Assembly (NCBI GenBank): GCA_030145015.1
Contig: JAQYWI010000072.1
Location: 1-23,405, forward strand
Direction: 5' to 3'
From: Desulfobacterales bacterium
Lineage (GTDB): Bacteria; Desulfobacterota; Desulfobacteria; Desulfobacterales; JAHEIW01
DNA length: 23,405 bases
Shown: positions 15,316-23,025 of the stretch, in pieces
Numbering within the stretch: the stretch's first letter is position 1
Layout of the letters: the number at the start of each line of letters is the position of its first letter
Program-made: the position numbers and the translations under genes
The notes under the pieces: model-generated
Seen by the model: only the letters and a program-made list of their open reading frames with translations
Database searches by the model: none
What the model was told of the DNA's origin: nothing

Positions 15316-16386
15316 ATGAAAAAGACATATGAAATAGCTGTAATCCCGGGCGACGGGACCGGATCTGAGGTTGTTGCCGAGGGCCTTAAGGTTCTTGAAA
15401 CCACGGCCGCTAAATGTAATTTCGACTACCATTTCACCACATACGATATCGGCGGTGAAAATTATCTGGCGACCGGTGAAACCATTTCCGATCAAGTGCT
15501 TGAATCCCTCGCACAAAAAGATGCGATTTTTTTAGGGGCCATCGGTCACCCGGAAGTCAAACCCGGAATTTTGGAGAAGGGTATTTTGCTGAAAACCCGG
15601 TTTACTTTAGATCAATATATAAACTTAAGACCGGTTAAGCTCTATGAAGGCGTATATACACCGCTTAAGGACAAGCTTCCCGAACATATTGATTTTGTCG
15701 TCGTACGTGAAAATACGGAGGGGATTTATGCCGGGGCCGGCGGTTGTTTGAAGCGCGGTACAGCCGATGAGGTCGCCACCCAGGAATCGATCAATACCCG
15801 CAAAGGCGTGGAACGTTGCATTCGGTATGCGTTTGAATACTGCCAAACAAGAAACAAGGCCAAAAAGCTAACGCTTTGCGCCAAAACCAACGTTTTGACT
15901 TATGCCTCTGATCTTTGGGAACGCGCATTTTACGAGGTGGCCGAAGAATACCCGGATATCGAAACCGATTATGCGCATATTGATGCCCTCTGCATGTGGA
16001 TGGTAAAAAATCCGGAGTGGTTCGATGTTATTGTGACCGATAATATGTTCGGTGATATTATTACCGATCTTGGCGCAATGATACAGGGCGGCATGGGAAT
16101 CGCAGCCGGCGCCAATATCAACCCGGATGGCGTTTCGATGTTTGAACCCATCGGAGGCTCGGCGCCCAAATATACCGGTCAGCAGAAAATAAACCCGATT
16201 GCAGCCATATCGGCAGCGCAGTTGATGCTGGAGACGATCGGAGAGAAAAAGGCAGCCGGCTTTATTGAAGCCGGTGTCGCTAAAGTACTGCGAGAAGATA
16301 TCAAAGATGTCGCTGCCGGCAAGATGGGGCATACCACCCGGGAAGTCGGCGATTTGGTGGTCAGGTATATTGAGGAAAACTGCTAG
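15316..16386 (+). CDS. leuB: 3-Isopropylmalate dehydrogenase-type NAD-dependent decarboxylating dehydrogenase
   Basis: This 356-residue protein of the isocitrate/isopropylmalate dehydrogenase family oxidatively decarboxylates 3-isopropylmalate in leucine synthesis. It shows the N-terminal VIPGDGTGSEV, substrate-site arginines in TRFTLDQYINLRPVKLY, VVRENTEGIYAG, the metal-binding VTDNMFGDIITDLGAMIQGG and the NAD-loop EPIGGSAPKYTGQ. The AIGHPEVKPGILEKGILL segment, in place of the GGPKW loop, matches the actinobacterial-type LeuB. Tartrate dehydrogenase-like activity is the main alternative. ATG 15316 is preferred to GTG 15310 on family length; the ribosome site is weak. asd follows 32 bp later, so both are likely one amino-acid biosynthesis operon. 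Confidence 0.85.
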   Translation: MKKTYEIAVIPGDGTGSEVVAEGLKVLETTAAKCNFDYHFTTYDIGGENYLATGETISDQVLESLAQKDAIFLGAIGHPEVKPGILEKGILLKTRFTLDQYINLRPVKLYEGVYTPLKDKLPEHIDFVVVRENTEGIYAGAGGCLKRGTADEVATQESINTRKGVERCIRYAFEYCQTRNKAKKLTLCAKTNVLTYASDLWERAFYEVAEEYPDIETDYAHIDALCMWMVKNPEWFDVIVTDNMFGDIITDLGAMIQGGMGIAAGANINPDGVSMFEPIGGSAPKYTGQQKINPIAAISAAQLMLETIGEKKAAGFIEAGVAKVLREDIKDVAAGKMGHTTREVGDLVVRYIEENC

Positions 16387-16418
16387 ATTGAAGAAATTCT
16401 AGCTGGAAGGGAATCAAC

Positions 16419-17441
16419 ATGGCTCAGAAAAAAATAAACATTGCGGTTGCCGGAGCCACAGGTGCTGTGGGAAACCAGATGATTCGATGTCTGGAAGAGA
16501 TGAATTTCCCGACCCATTCTGTTCAATTGCTGGCCTCGAGTCGATCGGTTGGGCGCCAGCTAAGATTTAAGGGTGACCTGATCGATGTAACAGAAATGAA
16601 AGCGGATTCCTTTAAAGGTATCGATATCGCGCTTTTTTCTGCCGGCGGCGGGACCAGTGAAAAATTTGCCCCCTTTGCTGCCAGGGATGGGTGTGTGGTT
16701 ATTGATAACTCAAGCGCCTGGCGCATGGATCCGCAGGTTCCATTGGTGGTGCCCGAGGTTAATTCCCACGCGATTGCACAGCATACTGAAAAGGGCATCA
16801 TTGCAAATCCGAATTGCTCCACGATTCAGATGGTGGTAGCGCTGCATCCGATTCACATAAAATACGGTATTAAGCGAATCGTGGTTTCCACCTATCAGGC
16901 GGTATCGGGCACAGGCAAAAAAGCAGTTGATGAACTCTTTGATCAATCCCGTGCGATGATTAATTTTTTGGATTATGAGAATAGGGTCTACCCGCATCGC
17001 ATTGCGTTTAATTGTTTGCCCCATATCGATGCATTTCTGGATAACGGGTACACAAAAGAAGAAATGAAAATGGTCAATGAAACCCGGAAGATCATGGAGG
17101 ATGATTCCATCGCCGTCACGGCCACAACTGTGCGCGTGCCTGTATTTTTCGGTCACTCCGAATCCGTTAATATTGAAACCAATGAACCCGTATCCGCTGA
17201 CGACGTCAGGGCATTGTTAGAAAACACACCGGGTGTTAAAGTGGTGGATGATCCTGCCAATAATTTGTATCCGCTGGCCACCGATGCGGCCGGGCAGGAT
17301 TTAACCTTGGTGGGGCGGATTCGCAATGATGAATCCATCCCCAATGGCATCAACATGTGGATTGTGGCGGACAATATCAGAAAAGGCGCGGCGACCAACA
17401 CAGTGCAGATTGCTCAGATTTTAGCTGATGAATATCTTTAA
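16419..17441 (+). CDS. asd: Aspartate-semialdehyde dehydrogenase
   Basis: This 340-residue NADPH-dependent enzyme makes aspartate semialdehyde for the Lys, Met and Thr pathways. It has the N-terminal Rossmann motif VAGATGAVGNQM, DNSSAWRM (residues 96-103) and the catalytic C133 in IANPNCSTIQM. QAVSGTGKKAVDEL and VRVPVFFGHSESVNIE complete the signature. A ribosome site, GGAAGGGAA, precedes ATG 16419. It lies behind leuB on the same strand. Length and residues are normal. Confidence 0.96.
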   Translation: MAQKKINIAVAGATGAVGNQMIRCLEEMNFPTHSVQLLASSRSVGRQLRFKGDLIDVTEMKADSFKGIDIALFSAGGGTSEKFAPFAARDGCVVIDNSSAWRMDPQVPLVVPEVNSHAIAQHTEKGIIANPNCSTIQMVVALHPIHIKYGIKRIVVSTYQAVSGTGKKAVDELFDQSRAMINFLDYENRVYPHRIAFNCLPHIDAFLDNGYTKEEMKMVNETRKIMEDDSIAVTATTVRVPVFFGHSESVNIETNEPVSADDVRALLENTPGVKVVDDPANNLYPLATDAAGQDLTLVGRIRNDESIPNGINMWIVADNIRKGAATNTVQIAQILADEYL

Positions 17442-17443
17442 TC

Positions 17444-17475
17444 ATCAATATCGAATAACGAATAACCAATAACTA
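17444..17475. repeat. CGAATAA heptamer words after asd
   Basis: Tandem degenerate 7-bp words CGAATAA-CGAATAA-CCAATAA follow the asd stop. They have the same word length as the hairpin elements elsewhere in the window but a different sequence, and no facing complement is obvious. Confidence 0.45.
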
Positions 17476-17481
17476 TTTACT

Positions 17482-17510
17482 CCAAATTGAGCTTGTCTCG
17501 CTCAATTTGG
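17482..17510 (+). promoter_or_regulatory. Perfect 11-bp hairpin in the greA leader
   Basis: CCAAATTGAGC (17482-17492) and GCTCAATTTGG (17500-17510) pair perfectly around a 7-nt loop, TTGTCTC. The stem ends 3 bp before the greA ribosome site GGAG (17514-17517). No T-run follows, so a leader attenuator or protein-binding site is as likely as an asd terminator. Confidence 0.55.
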
Positions 17511-17525
17511 GTTGGAGCTGGCAAA

Positions 17526-17993
17526 TTGGATCGAATCCCGGTTACTCAACAAGGTTTTGAAGCGCTTAAGAAAGAGCTCGAAAATTTAAAGAAAAATGAG
17601 CGCCCCCAAAACATAAAGGCGATTGAAGAAGCCCGCGCTCACGGTGACTTAAGCGAAAATGCAGAGTATGCTGCTGCCAAAGATCGTCAGGGGTTCATTG
17701 AGGGGCGCATTATTGATTTGGAATTTAAACTGGCACACCTGGATGTTATCGCAACCGACAAACTTCCCAAAGATCGGGTTGTTTTTGGGTGTAAAGTTGT
17801 TCTTGAAAATATCGAAACCGGTGAAGATGTCGTTTACCAGCTGGTGGGGCCGGATGAGTCGGACATTGAAAACGGTCGCATTTCCGTATCCTCGCCCCTC
17901 GGAAAAGCGATTATCGGTAAAAAGCCGGGTGATGAACTTACCCTTCAGGTGCCCGCCGGCAAACGCAGTTACGAATTGCTAGAGATTTTATAA
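17526..17993 (+). CDS. greA: Transcription elongation factor GreA
   Basis: This 155-residue protein rescues backtracked RNA polymerase by stimulating transcript cleavage. The N-terminal coiled coil carries the tip GDLSENAEY; the C-terminal FKBP-like domain ends in PAGKRSYELLEI. I chose TTG 17526 because GGAG lies 8 bp upstream and because numbering from it puts the acidic tip residues at D41 and E44, as in E. coli GreA. The longer frame from 17487 would include the leader hairpin. Regulation by the hairpin at 17482-17510 is possible. Confidence 0.93.
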   Translation: MDRIPVTQQGFEALKKELENLKKNERPQNIKAIEEARAHGDLSENAEYAAAKDRQGFIEGRIIDLEFKLAHLDVIATDKLPKDRVVFGCKVVLENIETGEDVVYQLVGPDESDIENGRISVSSPLGKAIIGKKPGDELTLQVPAGKRSYELLEIL

Positions 17994-18002
17994 ATTGTTT
18001 AA

Positions 18003-18102
18003 TTAGCCCAATTGGTTTAATTGGTTTTATTCGTTGAATTACGCAACCATAACCCTTTCTGTGACATAACCAATTAGACCAATTAAACAAATAAAACCAA
18101 CA
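18003..18102. repeat. AATTGGTTT-word inverted repeat between greA and rpoZ
   Basis: Degenerate words on the pattern CCAATTGGTTTAATTGGTTT (about 18008-18027) face AACCAATTAGACCAATTAAA (about 18068-18087) and then AATAAAACCAAC. The arms could form a stem of about 19 bp with a 40-nt loop. It is the same kind of construct as the GGTTCAA and GGTGTCA repeats, with a different word. Confidence 0.6.
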
Positions 18103-18127
18103 AAACATCTTGAATGGAGGTTTTTCC

Positions 18128-18358
18128 GTGGCACGAATTACGATTGAGGATTGTTTAAAAAGAGTTAGCAATCGATTTTTATTGGTAAACATGGTGTCCA
18201 AGCGCGTGAGACAGATCCGGGAAGGTTCTGATTACCTGGTCAGTTCACCCAAAAATGAAGATATTGTGGTCGCGTTGCGCGAAATCGCAGCCGGAAAAAT
18301 AGTAAAGGTGGAATCAGACGAAAAAGAGGATCAAAAACCGGAAATAGAAACCGCATAA
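18128..18358 (+). CDS. rpoZ: RNA polymerase omega subunit
   Basis: This 76-residue omega subunit helps fold the beta-prime subunit. MARITIEDCLKRVSNRFLLV and the following RVRQIREG match the family, with an acidic C-terminal tail (VESDEKEDQKPEIE). GTG 18128 is the start because GGAGG (18116-18120) lies 7 bp upstream and the family begins MARIT; the upstream in-frame TTG would add only leader residues. The length is at the short end of the usual range. Confidence 0.93.
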   Translation: MARITIEDCLKRVSNRFLLVNMVSKRVRQIREGSDYLVSSPKNEDIVVALREIAAGKIVKVESDEKEDQKPEIETA

Positions 18359-18377
18359 ATTCTACATTCCAACATTC

Positions 18378-18427
18378 CCTCCGGGGTGCAGGTCTTACGC
18401 GCCGGAGGCCAATTGGGGCCAAGCCCC
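18378..18427 (+). promoter_or_regulatory. Two hairpins just upstream of ttcA
   Basis: CCTCCGG (18378-18384) pairs perfectly with CCGGAGG (18402-18408), and GGGGC (18415-18419) with GCCCC (18423-18427). They fill the gap between rpoZ and the TTG of ttcA and end 4 bp before it. No T-run follows. They may control ttcA translation or end the rpoZ transcript. Confidence 0.4.
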
Positions 18428-18431
18428 TGAC

Positions 18432-19172
18432 TTGAACGCGTTGCCAATCAGCAGCTCAAAATATAAAGCGTTGAACCGGGAGGTCGGCAAAGCCGTGCAC
18501 CGGTATGAAATGCTGCAGGACGGCGATCGAATTGTTGTGGGACTGTCCGGAGGCGCCGATAGCTTGACGATGATGTGGATGCTATCCGAGCGCCAAGCGC
18601 GCATTCCGATAAACTATGAATTGTTTGCGGTCCACATTGATCCCGGATTTGAGGGCGGCTTCAGCGCATCACTTGAAACTTACTGTGCCAATAAAGGATT
18701 CGCCCTTCGAGTCGAGCATACCGATTACGGCGTTTTAGGGCACAGTTCAAGCAACCGCGAAAATCCCTGTTTTTTATGCGCCCGGCTGCGCAGAAAGCGT
18801 CTCTTTGAAATTGCGGATGAACTGGCCTGCAATAAAATAGCCCTGGGGCATAACAAAGATGATATCATTGAGACGCTTTTTTTAAACATCTGCTATTCAG
18901 GCGAAATCAGTACCATGGTTCCTGCCCAGCCGTTTTTTAAGGGCAAGTTTACGGTGATTAGACCTTTGGCCTTTGCCGATGAAAAGCGGATAAGAGACTT
19001 TGCCAGGGAGCAAAATTTTCCCGAGTTTGTCAATCCATGCCCTTCAGCAGATAACTCGAAGCGTCAGGAAATCAAAACCGTATTAAGGCGCTTATACCGC
19101 ACCAATAATAAAATCAAAGGCAATATCTTCAGGGCGATGAGCCGTGTGAGGCCGGATTATTTGCTTAAGTAG
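18432..19172 (+). CDS. ttcA: TtcA-family tRNA 2-thiocytidine(32) synthetase
   Basis: This 246-residue PP-loop ATPase thiolates C32 in certain tRNAs using a [4Fe-4S] cluster. The ATP loop is S39-GGAD-S44 (Ala where E. coli TtcA has Lys). Cluster cysteines are C113-x2-C116 (NPCFLCARLRR) and C203 (VNPCPSADN), at the places of C122, C125 and C222 in the E. coli family. ALGHNKDDIIETLF is also characteristic. TTG 18432 (or TTG 18441) is chosen because the family helix before DGDRIVVGLSGG needs residues upstream of the next candidate, GTG 18495. No good ribosome site precedes it; hairpins lie there instead. A related TtcA-like thiolase of other specificity is possible. Confidence 0.85.
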   Translation: MNALPISSSKYKALNREVGKAVHRYEMLQDGDRIVVGLSGGADSLTMMWMLSERQARIPINYELFAVHIDPGFEGGFSASLETYCANKGFALRVEHTDYGVLGHSSSNRENPCFLCARLRRKRLFEIADELACNKIALGHNKDDIIETLFLNICYSGEISTMVPAQPFFKGKFTVIRPLAFADEKRIRDFAREQNFPEFVNPCPSADNSKRQEIKTVLRRLYRTNNKIKGNIFRAMSRVRPDYLLK

Positions 19173-19183
19173 AAAACTGGATT

Positions 19184-19954
19184 ATGAAAGACACGCAAAA
19201 TCAGCGCGATTACCGCAACATTCCAATTGATCAGGTCGGCATCAAAAATTTGCGGTACCCGATAACCGTTCGCGATCGCCGTGACGGATCGCAAAATACG
19301 GTTGCCACGATCAATATGTATGTCGATTTGCCGCATGAGTATAAAGGCACCCACATGAGCCGGTTTGTCGAGATGCTTCACCTCTTGCAGCCGGAAGTTT
19401 CTTTGCAGAAATTTTCTGAAATCCTTGAAGATATGAAAAAGCACCTCAATGCGGCTTCGGCCCATATTGAAGTCACCTTTCCCTACTTTATCGAAAAAAA
19501 AGCACCCGTGAGCGCCTCCCCGGGTCTAATGGATTACACCTGTCGCATCATCGGGACCAGCGATCCATCCGGGAAAATCGATCTGGTTTCAGAGGTCATT
19601 GTGCCGATTTCATCTGTGTGTCCCTGTTCATTGGAAATCAGTGACCATGGGGCTCACAATCAGCGCGGCGAAGTGCAGCTGGCAACGCGCTTCAAAAAAT
19701 TTATCTGGATGGAAGATATGATTGACCTGGTGGAGGCGGCTGCTTCAACCGACGTGTACTCCGTTTTAAAGCGCGTGGATGAAAAGAGGATAACCGAAAC
19801 GGCATTTTCGAATCCGAAATTTGTGGAAGATATTGTGCGCGATATTGCCAAAAAGCTGGAAGAAGATGATAATATTACCTGGTTTTCGGTCAGCGCCGAG
19901 AATTTCGAATCCATCCACAATCACAGTGCCTACGCCCATATCACCAGCCACTAA
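19184..19954 (+). CDS. folE2: GTP cyclohydrolase I type IB (FolE2)
   Basis: This 256-residue enzyme converts GTP to 7,8-dihydroneopterin triphosphate, the first step to folate and, via QueD, queuosine. DYRNIPIDQVGIKNLRYPI at the N-terminus and SSVCPCSLEISDHGAHNQRG (C146, C148, H155, H158) are FolE2 signatures; the Cys and His lie at the metal site. The FolE2 class uses various divalent metals and often serves when zinc is short, but no Zur site is visible. ATG 19184 lies 11 bp after ttcA, so the two probably share a transcript. Confidence 0.94.
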   Translation: MKDTQNQRDYRNIPIDQVGIKNLRYPITVRDRRDGSQNTVATINMYVDLPHEYKGTHMSRFVEMLHLLQPEVSLQKFSEILEDMKKHLNAASAHIEVTFPYFIEKKAPVSASPGLMDYTCRIIGTSDPSGKIDLVSEVIVPISSVCPCSLEISDHGAHNQRGEVQLATRFKKFIWMEDMIDLVEAAASTDVYSVLKRVDEKRITETAFSNPKFVEDIVRDIAKKLEEDDNITWFSVSAENFESIHNHSAYAHITSH

Positions 19955-19983
19955 AAATTTCACATCTAAATAATTTTTTTCGA

Positions 19984-20039
19984 TTTGTTCCAATGGGCTG
20001 TGTTCTCCGCGGAAAATAAAGCATAGCGCATGGAACAAA
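19984..20039. other. Long imperfect stem-loop downstream of folE2
   Basis: TTTGTTCCA (19984-19992) pairs with TGGAACAAA (20031-20039). The stem continues inward with one bulge and one mismatch through GGCTGTG against CATAGC, giving about 17 pairs. A T-rich run (TTTCTTTTTTATC) lies 10-20 bp further right. It could be the folE2 terminator or a small structured RNA. Confidence 0.45.
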
Positions 20040-20258
20040 GCGGCAAAACCTTTCTTTTTTATCTTAAATTACAGGAAGACTTGAACTGGAAGATGAAACT
20101 TTGATGTTTGGATATGATTTGTATATTTGAAGATACTCGGTGATTCGGAAAATTCCATATTCCTTTAGAACATCCAACAAATTTTTGGTTCTCCCGAATT
20201 CCATCTTCAGGCACGATTTACACAATCCAAACCCTTGCAAAATGCTGTGGGATGCCAT

Positions 20259-20414
20259 ATGCAATCTCTAATGATCCAATTCAATGACAATGGCAATTAT
20301 AGTGCTCCTCTCGATTCTCTGGAAATTGAAACATACCATCAAAATGGGGGGTTTACCTTTCAAAAAACATTCCTTGAGCTGATAAATATTATCAGCGAAG
20401 CTTATATTCAATAA
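20259..20414 (+). CDS. Small hypothetical ORF upstream of the sigma-54 activator
   Basis: This 51-residue frame (MQSLMIQFNDNGNYSAPL...) ends 22 bp before the activator gene. GTGGGA lies about 7 bp upstream of ATG 20259; ATG 20271 is an alternative without a better site. The composition is mixed, with no cysteine, signal or membrane segment, and I recognise no family. The rest of the 19955-20436 gap holds a stem-loop and a degenerate AT-rich stretch with GAAGATG- and GATATTTG-like words (about 20090-20220). It may be spurious. Confidence 0.3.
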   Translation: MQSLMIQFNDNGNYSAPLDSLEIETYHQNGGFTFQKTFLELINIISEAYIQ

Positions 20415-20436
20415 GAATCTTAGGAAGGATGCCGGG

Positions 20437-22281
20437 ATGGGTAAAAAGCCGACCTATGAAGAGTTGTTAAAACGAGTCAAGCAATTAGAGAAGAATGTTG
20501 AGGAAAGTAATCGGGTGACAAAAGATCTTCAACAAGAAAAGAAGTTCTCTGAAAAGGTGCTAAATAGCCTTCCAGGTATTTTTTATCTTTATGATGAGGA
20601 TGGAAATAATGTTCGCTGGAATAGGAATCATGAAATTCTGACCGGGTTTTCCGCCGAGGAGATATCTCAACGGAAAATACTGGACTGGTTCGACGAAGAT
20701 GAAAAAAAACACATCGCCTCAAGAGTAAAGGAGACTTTTACTCGAGGGCAATCTGATGCCGAAGGCAATTTGATTGTTAAAAACGGAGAAAGGGTTCCGT
20801 ATTATTTTACCGCCATGCGAATGATCGCCGATAAAAAGAAATACCTTTTGGGCATGGGTACCGATCTGAGCAAGCTCAAAAAAACGCAAGACGAATTACG
20901 TAAAAGCGAGGAAAAATACAGACAGATTTTTGAAAATGCGGTGGAGGGTATTTTTCAGACAACACCACAGGGTCGTATTGTCAGCGCCAATCCGGCCATC
21001 GCACGTATTTTAGGATATGATTCGCCGCAGGAATTGATGGAAACGGTTAAAAATATCAAAAAGCAGCTCTATGTCTCAAAAGAGGTCAGGGATGATTTTA
21101 TACGAATAATTAAAACACAAAAGGAGGTCTCAGGATTTGAAATCCAGTTTTATCGTAAGGATGGAAGTCAGATTTGGGCGTCGGTGCATGCTCGACCGGT
21201 TTTGGACCAGAAAGGAACGCTGATACTCATCGAAGGGATCATGGCGGACATTACCAAGAAAAAACGCAAGACGGAAGAATTACAGCAGCGAGAAGCATAT
21301 CTACGGGAAGAGAATATTCGTTTACGATCGAACCTTCAAGATAGATATAAATTTGGTAATATTATCGGTAAAAGCCCGGCTATGCAGGAAATATATGAAC
21401 TCATTTTAAAGGCGGTGGTCACAGACGCAAATGTTATCGTGTACGGCGAGTCGGGAACAGGCAAAGAGATGGTGGCCGGCGCGATTCATGAAATGAGCGA
21501 CCGTAAGGGCAAAAAATTTGTTCCGGTTCATTGCGGCGCTATACCGGAAAACCTGATGGAAAGTGAATTTTTTGGTTATAGAAAAGGCGCTTTCACAGGA
21601 GCAAATGCAGACAAAAGCGGTTATTTTGATATTGCCGATGGCGGAACCCTGTTTTTAGATGAAATGGGTGAAATCAACCTGAACATGCAGGTTAAGCTTT
21701 TAAGGGTATTAGAAAGCAAAGAATATACGCCTGTTGGCGCAAATCAGGTGAAGCACTCCGACGTCCGCATTATCGCCGCAACCAATCGCAACCTTCGAGA
21801 ACAAATCGACAAAGGTTTAATGCGAGAAGATTTTTTTTACAGGATTCACATTTTACCGATTAATTTGCCGCCTTTACGGAAACGCAGAGAAGACATCCCC
21901 TTGTTGGTAGATTATTTCATAAATCTTTTCGCTAAAGGCAAATCGACTCAACCTCTGAGCGGGAAAATGCATGAGGCTTTGTTTAAGTACAGTTGGCCTG
22001 GAAACGTTCGGGAACTTCAAAATGTTATTTATCGGTATGTCGCTTTGAACCAGTTTGACATCATCACCTCAACCGAAACGCAAGATTTCGAATCTGATGA
22101 GGCCGCAAAAGCAATTGCCAACAAAGAATTTATATCTTTTAAAAAAGCCACAGAGAATTTCGAGAAAAATCTCCTTGCAAAAGCCTTGGAAACCAACCGG
22201 TGGCACCGGGAAAAGGCGGCTGCCAGTCTTGAACTCCCACCTCGCACATTCTACAGAAAAATAAAGAAACACAATCTATAG
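20437..22281 (+). CDS. PAS-PAS sigma-54-dependent transcriptional activator (bEBP)
   Basis: This 614-residue cytoplasmic enhancer-binding protein starts with a short coiled coil (residues 5-40). PAS domains follow at about 40-150 and 160-275. The central AAA+ domain has Walker A G337-ESGTGK-E344, the sigma-54 contact loop G384-AFTGA-389 and Walker B GGTLFLDEMGE (402-412). A Fis-type helix-turn-helix ends the protein (WHREKAAASLELPPRTFYRKIK). All parts needed to remodel sigma-54 polymerase are intact. It lacks a receiver domain, so PAS ligands or partners control it. GGAAGG precedes ATG 20437. Two palindromes and a -24/-12 promoter lie immediately downstream, making the next gene its likely target. 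Confidence 0.94.
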   Translation: MGKKPTYEELLKRVKQLEKNVEESNRVTKDLQQEKKFSEKVLNSLPGIFYLYDEDGNNVRWNRNHEILTGFSAEEISQRKILDWFDEDEKKHIASRVKETFTRGQSDAEGNLIVKNGERVPYYFTAMRMIADKKKYLLGMGTDLSKLKKTQDELRKSEEKYRQIFENAVEGIFQTTPQGRIVSANPAIARILGYDSPQELMETVKNIKKQLYVSKEVRDDFIRIIKTQKEVSGFEIQFYRKDGSQIWASVHARPVLDQKGTLILIEGIMADITKKKRKTEELQQREAYLREENIRLRSNLQDRYKFGNIIGKSPAMQEIYELILKAVVTDANVIVYGESGTGKEMVAGAIHEMSDRKGKKFVPVHCGAIPENLMESEFFGYRKGAFTGANADKSGYFDIADGGTLFLDEMGEINLNMQVKLLRVLESKEYTPVGANQVKHSDVRIIAATNRNLREQIDKGLMREDFFYRIHILPINLPPLRKRREDIPLLVDYFINLFAKGKSTQPLSGKMHEALFKYSWPGNVRELQNVIYRYVALNQFDIITSTETQDFESDEAAKAIANKEFISFKKATENFEKNLLAKALETNRWHREKAAASLELPPRTFYRKIKKHNL

Positions 22282-22293
22282 TGGCAACAAAAC

Positions 22294-22307
22294 TGCCATT
22301 TATGGCA
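22294..22307. promoter_or_regulatory. Upstream activator site 1 (TGCC-N6-GGCA)
   Basis: TGCCAT-TT-ATGGCA has perfect 6-bp arms. It shares ACTGCC-N6-GGCA with site 2 and lies about 157 bp upstream of the -24 GG. A further TGGCA (22282-22286) faces it. This is the position and symmetry expected for a Fis-type enhancer-binding protein. Confidence 0.55.
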
Positions 22308-22358
22308 AAACATGAAATCGGCTTAATATCAAATACTAACGTCCAGAATTTGATAGTT

Positions 22359-22376
22359 ACTGCCATAATCGGCAGT
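22359..22376. promoter_or_regulatory. Upstream activator site 2 (ACTGCC-N6-GGCAGT)
   Basis: ACTGCC-ATAATC-GGCAGT has perfect 6-bp arms and the same TGCC-N6-GGCA core as site 1. Its centre lies about 96 bp upstream of the -24 GG, a usual enhancer distance. Confidence 0.55.
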
Positions 22377-22461
22377 TTCCCTCCTCACAGACAGTAAGTC
22401 TCTTTGTGGCCATTTATTCATAACCAACTAATATAATTTCATATTTTTTAATTGACAGAAC

Positions 22462-22478
22462 TTGGCATGCCCTTTGCT
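22462..22478 (+). promoter_or_regulatory. Sigma-54 (-24/-12) promoter
   Basis: TTGGCATGCCCTTTGCT fits YTGGCAYG-N4-TTGCW. The invariant GG (22464-22465) and GC (22476-22477) are separated by 10 bp as required. Transcription would start near 22489, about 40 nt before the SCP2-like gene. Confidence 0.82.
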
Positions 22479-22530
22479 CTTAAAACCGGCATCAAGATGC
22501 GTTACGACAACCAAACCCTGGAGGATAATC

Positions 22531-23025
22531 ATGACTACGCATCAGTTTTGTACACCGGGATGGCTTAAAGAAAGTGCGCGAATTTATAAGGCGACGCCAG
22601 ACGCCAGCGATAAGCTGAAGAAGCTTACGGCAAAGATTTGTTTTCGTGTTAAATCCGATCCGGATTGGTGTCTTCGTGAAGATATCATTTTTTGTTCCTT
22701 TTTTGAAAAAGGTGAACTGAGGACGCTAAATTTTTTTACAGAAGATGAAGCTTTTCAAGCAGCCGAATATCTGATGGCGGCAACACCGCTGACATGGAAA
22801 AAGATATTAAGAAAAAAGCGCGATTTTGTCACCGATTTCATTATGGGTAAAATCGACCTGGAACTGGGCACCAAGGTGAGTATGCTTGAGCTGGCCCCTC
22901 ATGCCAATAATATGTTGGATTGTTTAACTCAGGTTGATCTACAGTTTCCTGATGAAATGTCAGCGGATGAATTGACAACATACCGCTCGAAAATGGAAAC
23001 TTTCCGGCTTGCAAAAGGTGCCTGA
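22531..23025 (+). CDS. Small SCP2-like (sterol carrier-type) protein, sigma-54 target
   Basis: This 164-residue soluble protein has neither signal peptide nor membrane helix. ATG 22531 follows GGAGG (22520-22524) with 6 bp spacing. The pattern fits the small SCP2-like proteins of anaerobic Deltaproteobacteria: an N-terminal GWLKES helix, a beta strand KICFRVK, then LTWKKILRKKRDFVTDFIMGKIDLELGT followed by a C-terminal helix (MLELAPHANNMLDCL). SCP2 folds bind lipids or acyl-CoA in a hydrophobic tunnel, so handling of fatty acyl or hydrophobic substrates is an inference. An imperfect hairpin (about 23021-23048) follows the stop. The family assignment is from memory of pattern only; it could be an unrelated small alpha/beta protein. 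Confidence 0.75.
   Translation: MTTHQFCTPGWLKESARIYKATPDASDKLKKLTAKICFRVKSDPDWCLREDIIFCSFFEKGELRTLNFFTEDEAFQAAEYLMAATPLTWKKILRKKRDFVTDFIMGKIDLELGTKVSMLELAPHANNMLDCLTQVDLQFPDEMSADELTTYRSKMETFRLAKGA

Noticed and set aside
20064..20264. Minus-strand 66-residue ORF
   Set aside because: It lies in the degenerate word-repeat region, has no ribosome site or recognisable family, and ends in a low-complexity Ser run.
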